Assembly (NCBI GenBank): GCA_026184775.1
Contig: JANCYW010000020.1
Span: 124,001-188,000, forward strand
Reading direction: 5' to 3'
Length of the DNA stretch: 64,000 nt
Source of the DNA: Cyanidium caldarium
Taxonomy: Eukaryota; Rhodophyta; Bangiophyceae; Cyanidiales; Cyanidiaceae
Shown here one piece after another: positions 62,806 through 64,000 of this stretch. The position numbers and the translations under genes are program-made. Every line of letters starts with the position of its first letter. Within the stretch, counting starts at the first letter, position 1. A model generated the notes under the pieces. That model saw nothing but the letters and a program-made list of their open reading frames with translations, did not search any database and was not told the origin of the DNA.

Positions 62806-64000
62806 TCACGCTTCCGACTGCAGCAACTGCAGTACCGCGCGCCGCAGCGCCGGCGATGCCCACTCTCGCTGCCCCTCTCCGGTGCCGGACGTCCGCCGCC
62901 CGAAGGCGGCCTCCAGTGCCGCATCCATCGCTCGCCGCACCTCCCGCACCAACACGCCGATGCGCGCCGGCACTCGGAAGCGCGCCCACCGGTCTACGGT
63001 GATCAGCTGCTGCTGGTGCTGCACTTCAATGACACCGTCGCCGCCGAAAAGCAATACCGCATACGTGGGCACCGGAGTCACCGCCCGCAGATACGCTTTG
63101 GTGGTGGTCACGCAAGACACGTAGGTGAGCCAGCGGTATGACCTGCACCAGCCGGTGTTGCGGAACGCTACCGACGACGGATGCAGAAACACGCGCCGTC
63201 CCGCCTCGTTCACCAGGCGTAGTGAGCGCGCCTCGGGCACACAAGCGATAGTGCCGCCGGCGGTGTCGCGGTATTTGGGGCGCTCGGGCAGGTCGACGCG
63301 CACCAAATGCGGAAACAGCGCCGCGAAGACGATGCCGCACACCAGTCGCGGATCGGGAGGCGAGTCATTGGCACCACCATCTATTTCCCAGTCGCGTAGC
63401 AGCCGTTGCAGTTGCCGGCGTGTGTCGCGTATCGCGTATAGCGTGCGTCGGGACAGACCGCACTCCTCTAACCACGCCTCCAGCGCTCGGCTCTTCTCCG
63501 GACTCTTCTGGGCTCGTTCCGCCTTCTCCTGCCAGGCCTCGAACGCCGCGGCGTCGGTCAGCAGGTCGCTGTGCGCTCGGCCGAAGCGCTGTTCGCACGC
63601 CCGCCGCACCCGCTCCGCATCATCGGGCGAGCGGCGGAACGGCGTGCCCTCCGTTACAACAGCCGCCAACGTCAGCACCGCATGCACACACCCAAACAGC
63701 GCACCGTACAGCAACAACTTGCCCACGGCCGCATCCAGTGGCATCGTCGCCAGATGCGTACCCAGCGGCGTCAGCATCCCGGCCGATGCCGTCTGTTGCG
63801 CGTTGCGCACCGCCCCCATGCGTTCCAGCCGCCGCGCGCTCTGCTGCACGTGCGCCAACGGCGGCGGGTCCAGCGCGTCCTGCAACAACACGTCCATCGC
63901 CTCCTGCAACGAGGGTGTCTTGGACGGCGCGCCCGTCGTCGTCGTCGTCGTCGTCATCATCATCATCATCATCAGCGATAACAACAACCGGTCGACGGGC
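62806..64000 (-). CDS. DEAH/DExH-box RNA helicase, C-terminal part (5' end off the window)
   Basis: The frame is open to the right edge, so only about the last 398 residues are present. They cover the HA2/winged-helix and OB-fold regions typical of DHX29/36/57-type helicases: DVLLQDALDPPPLAHVQQSA, then LGTHLATMPLDAAVGKLLLY, ALFGCVHAVLTLAAV, VCGIVFAALFPHLVRVDLPE, VFLHPSSVAFRNT. The OB-fold part is TYVSCVTTTKAYLRAVTPVP with VLLFGGDGVIEV. Motifs I-VI lie outside. In the conserved stretch before the HA2 domain there is an insertion of a Met run followed by a Thr run, encoded by ATG and ACG/CGT-type triplets (63938-63973). The exact subfamily cannot be told from this part. Confidence 0.85.
   Translation of the reverse strand, partial: PVDRLLLSLMMMMMMTTTTTTTGAPSKTPSLQEAMDVLLQDALDPPPLAHVQQSARRLERMGAVRNAQQTASAGMLTPLGTHLATMPLDAAVGKLLLYGALFGCVHAVLTLAAVVTEGTPFRRSPDDAERVRRACEQRFGRAHSDLLTDAAAFEAWQEKAERAQKSPEKSRALEAWLEECGLSRRTLYAIRDTRRQLQRLLRDWEIDGGANDSPPDPRLVCGIVFAALFPHLVRVDLPERPKYRDTAGGTIACVPEARSLRLVNEAGRRVFLHPSSVAFRNTGWCRSYRWLTYVSCVTTTKAYLRAVTPVPTYAVLLFGGDGVIEVQHQQQLITVDRWARFRVPARIGVLVREVRRAMDAALEAAFGRRTSGTGEGQREWASPALRRAVLQLLQSEA

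Overview
The window is a dense, G+C-rich piece of eukaryotic nuclear DNA. I count about 38 protein genes and one tRNA gene in 64 kb, and every recognisable protein gene is a single uninterrupted reading frame. The set is eukaryotic: Nup107, COP9 subunit 1, Sec16, Sec20, kinesin-5, RPB12, eRF3, Elongator subunit 6 and V-ATPase C. It also holds photosynthetic genes of the red lineage: a Tat-targeted PsbQ' at 1572-2243, and a Tat-targeted, peroxidase-fold lumen protein without catalytic His at 55204-56574. With compact spacing, almost no spliceosomal introns, and a tRNA cut by two introns (24262-24495), this best fits a unicellular cyanidiophycean red alga (Cyanidioschyzon/Cyanidium-like). That assignment is inference, not a database match. 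Start codons were placed at ATG using family alignment from memory, targeting peptides and room for promoters; several are ambiguous and are flagged.

Layout. 0-10 kb: CUE-DUF1771-Smr protein, PsbQ', mitochondrial uL15, Elp6, RHL1 (topoisomerase VI accessory), Nup107, tRNA 2'-O-methyltransferase Trm7. 10-20 kb: KH-DUF1771-Smr protein, CSN1, the tiny RPB12, a shortened 3-hydroxyacyl-CoA dehydrogenase, NBP35, a cupin with membrane segments, a giant Sec20-like SNARE. 20-30 kb: Fhit-type HIT hydrolase, an unknown protein, YciO/YrdC protein, ribosomal uL6 (RPL9), the doubly interrupted tRNA-Met(CAU), two unknown genes, a Golgi-type glycosyltransferase candidate, a secreted four-trefoil protein. 30-45 kb: a 1.1-kb gene-free stretch with repeated TAACGG motifs, kinesin-5, WDR5, oxoglutarate/malate carrier, Sec16, a double-anchored GH13 amylase, mitochondrial uL10-like protein. 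45-64 kb: V-ATPase C, eRF3, PLAA/Doa1, aspartate aminotransferase, a small membrane protein, phosphoglycerate dehydrogenase, the lumen pseudo-peroxidase, GNL3-type GTPase, IFRD-like protein, PNUTS-like protein, and the 3' part of a DEAH-box helicase running off the right edge.

The genes are housekeeping and do not form one pathway. Loose groupings are translation and RNA (uL6, uL15m, uL10m, eRF3, Trm7, Elp6, tRNA-Met, GNL3), secretory traffic (Sec16, Sec20, glycosyltransferase, trefoil protein, amylase, V-ATPase) and plastid functions (PsbQ', lumen pseudo-peroxidase, PGDH, YciO-like protein). Organisation is extremely tight: convergent genes are separated by 27-150 bp and in one case overlap, and divergent pairs share roughly 220-700 bp. 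I saw no transposons, virus-like elements, CRISPR arrays or rRNA. The strongest novelty is the disrupted tRNA gene. Next come the unusual domain architectures: acylation-signal KH-Smr, giant lumenal tail on Sec20, cupin with two membrane segments, and a GH13 enzyme anchored at both ends.
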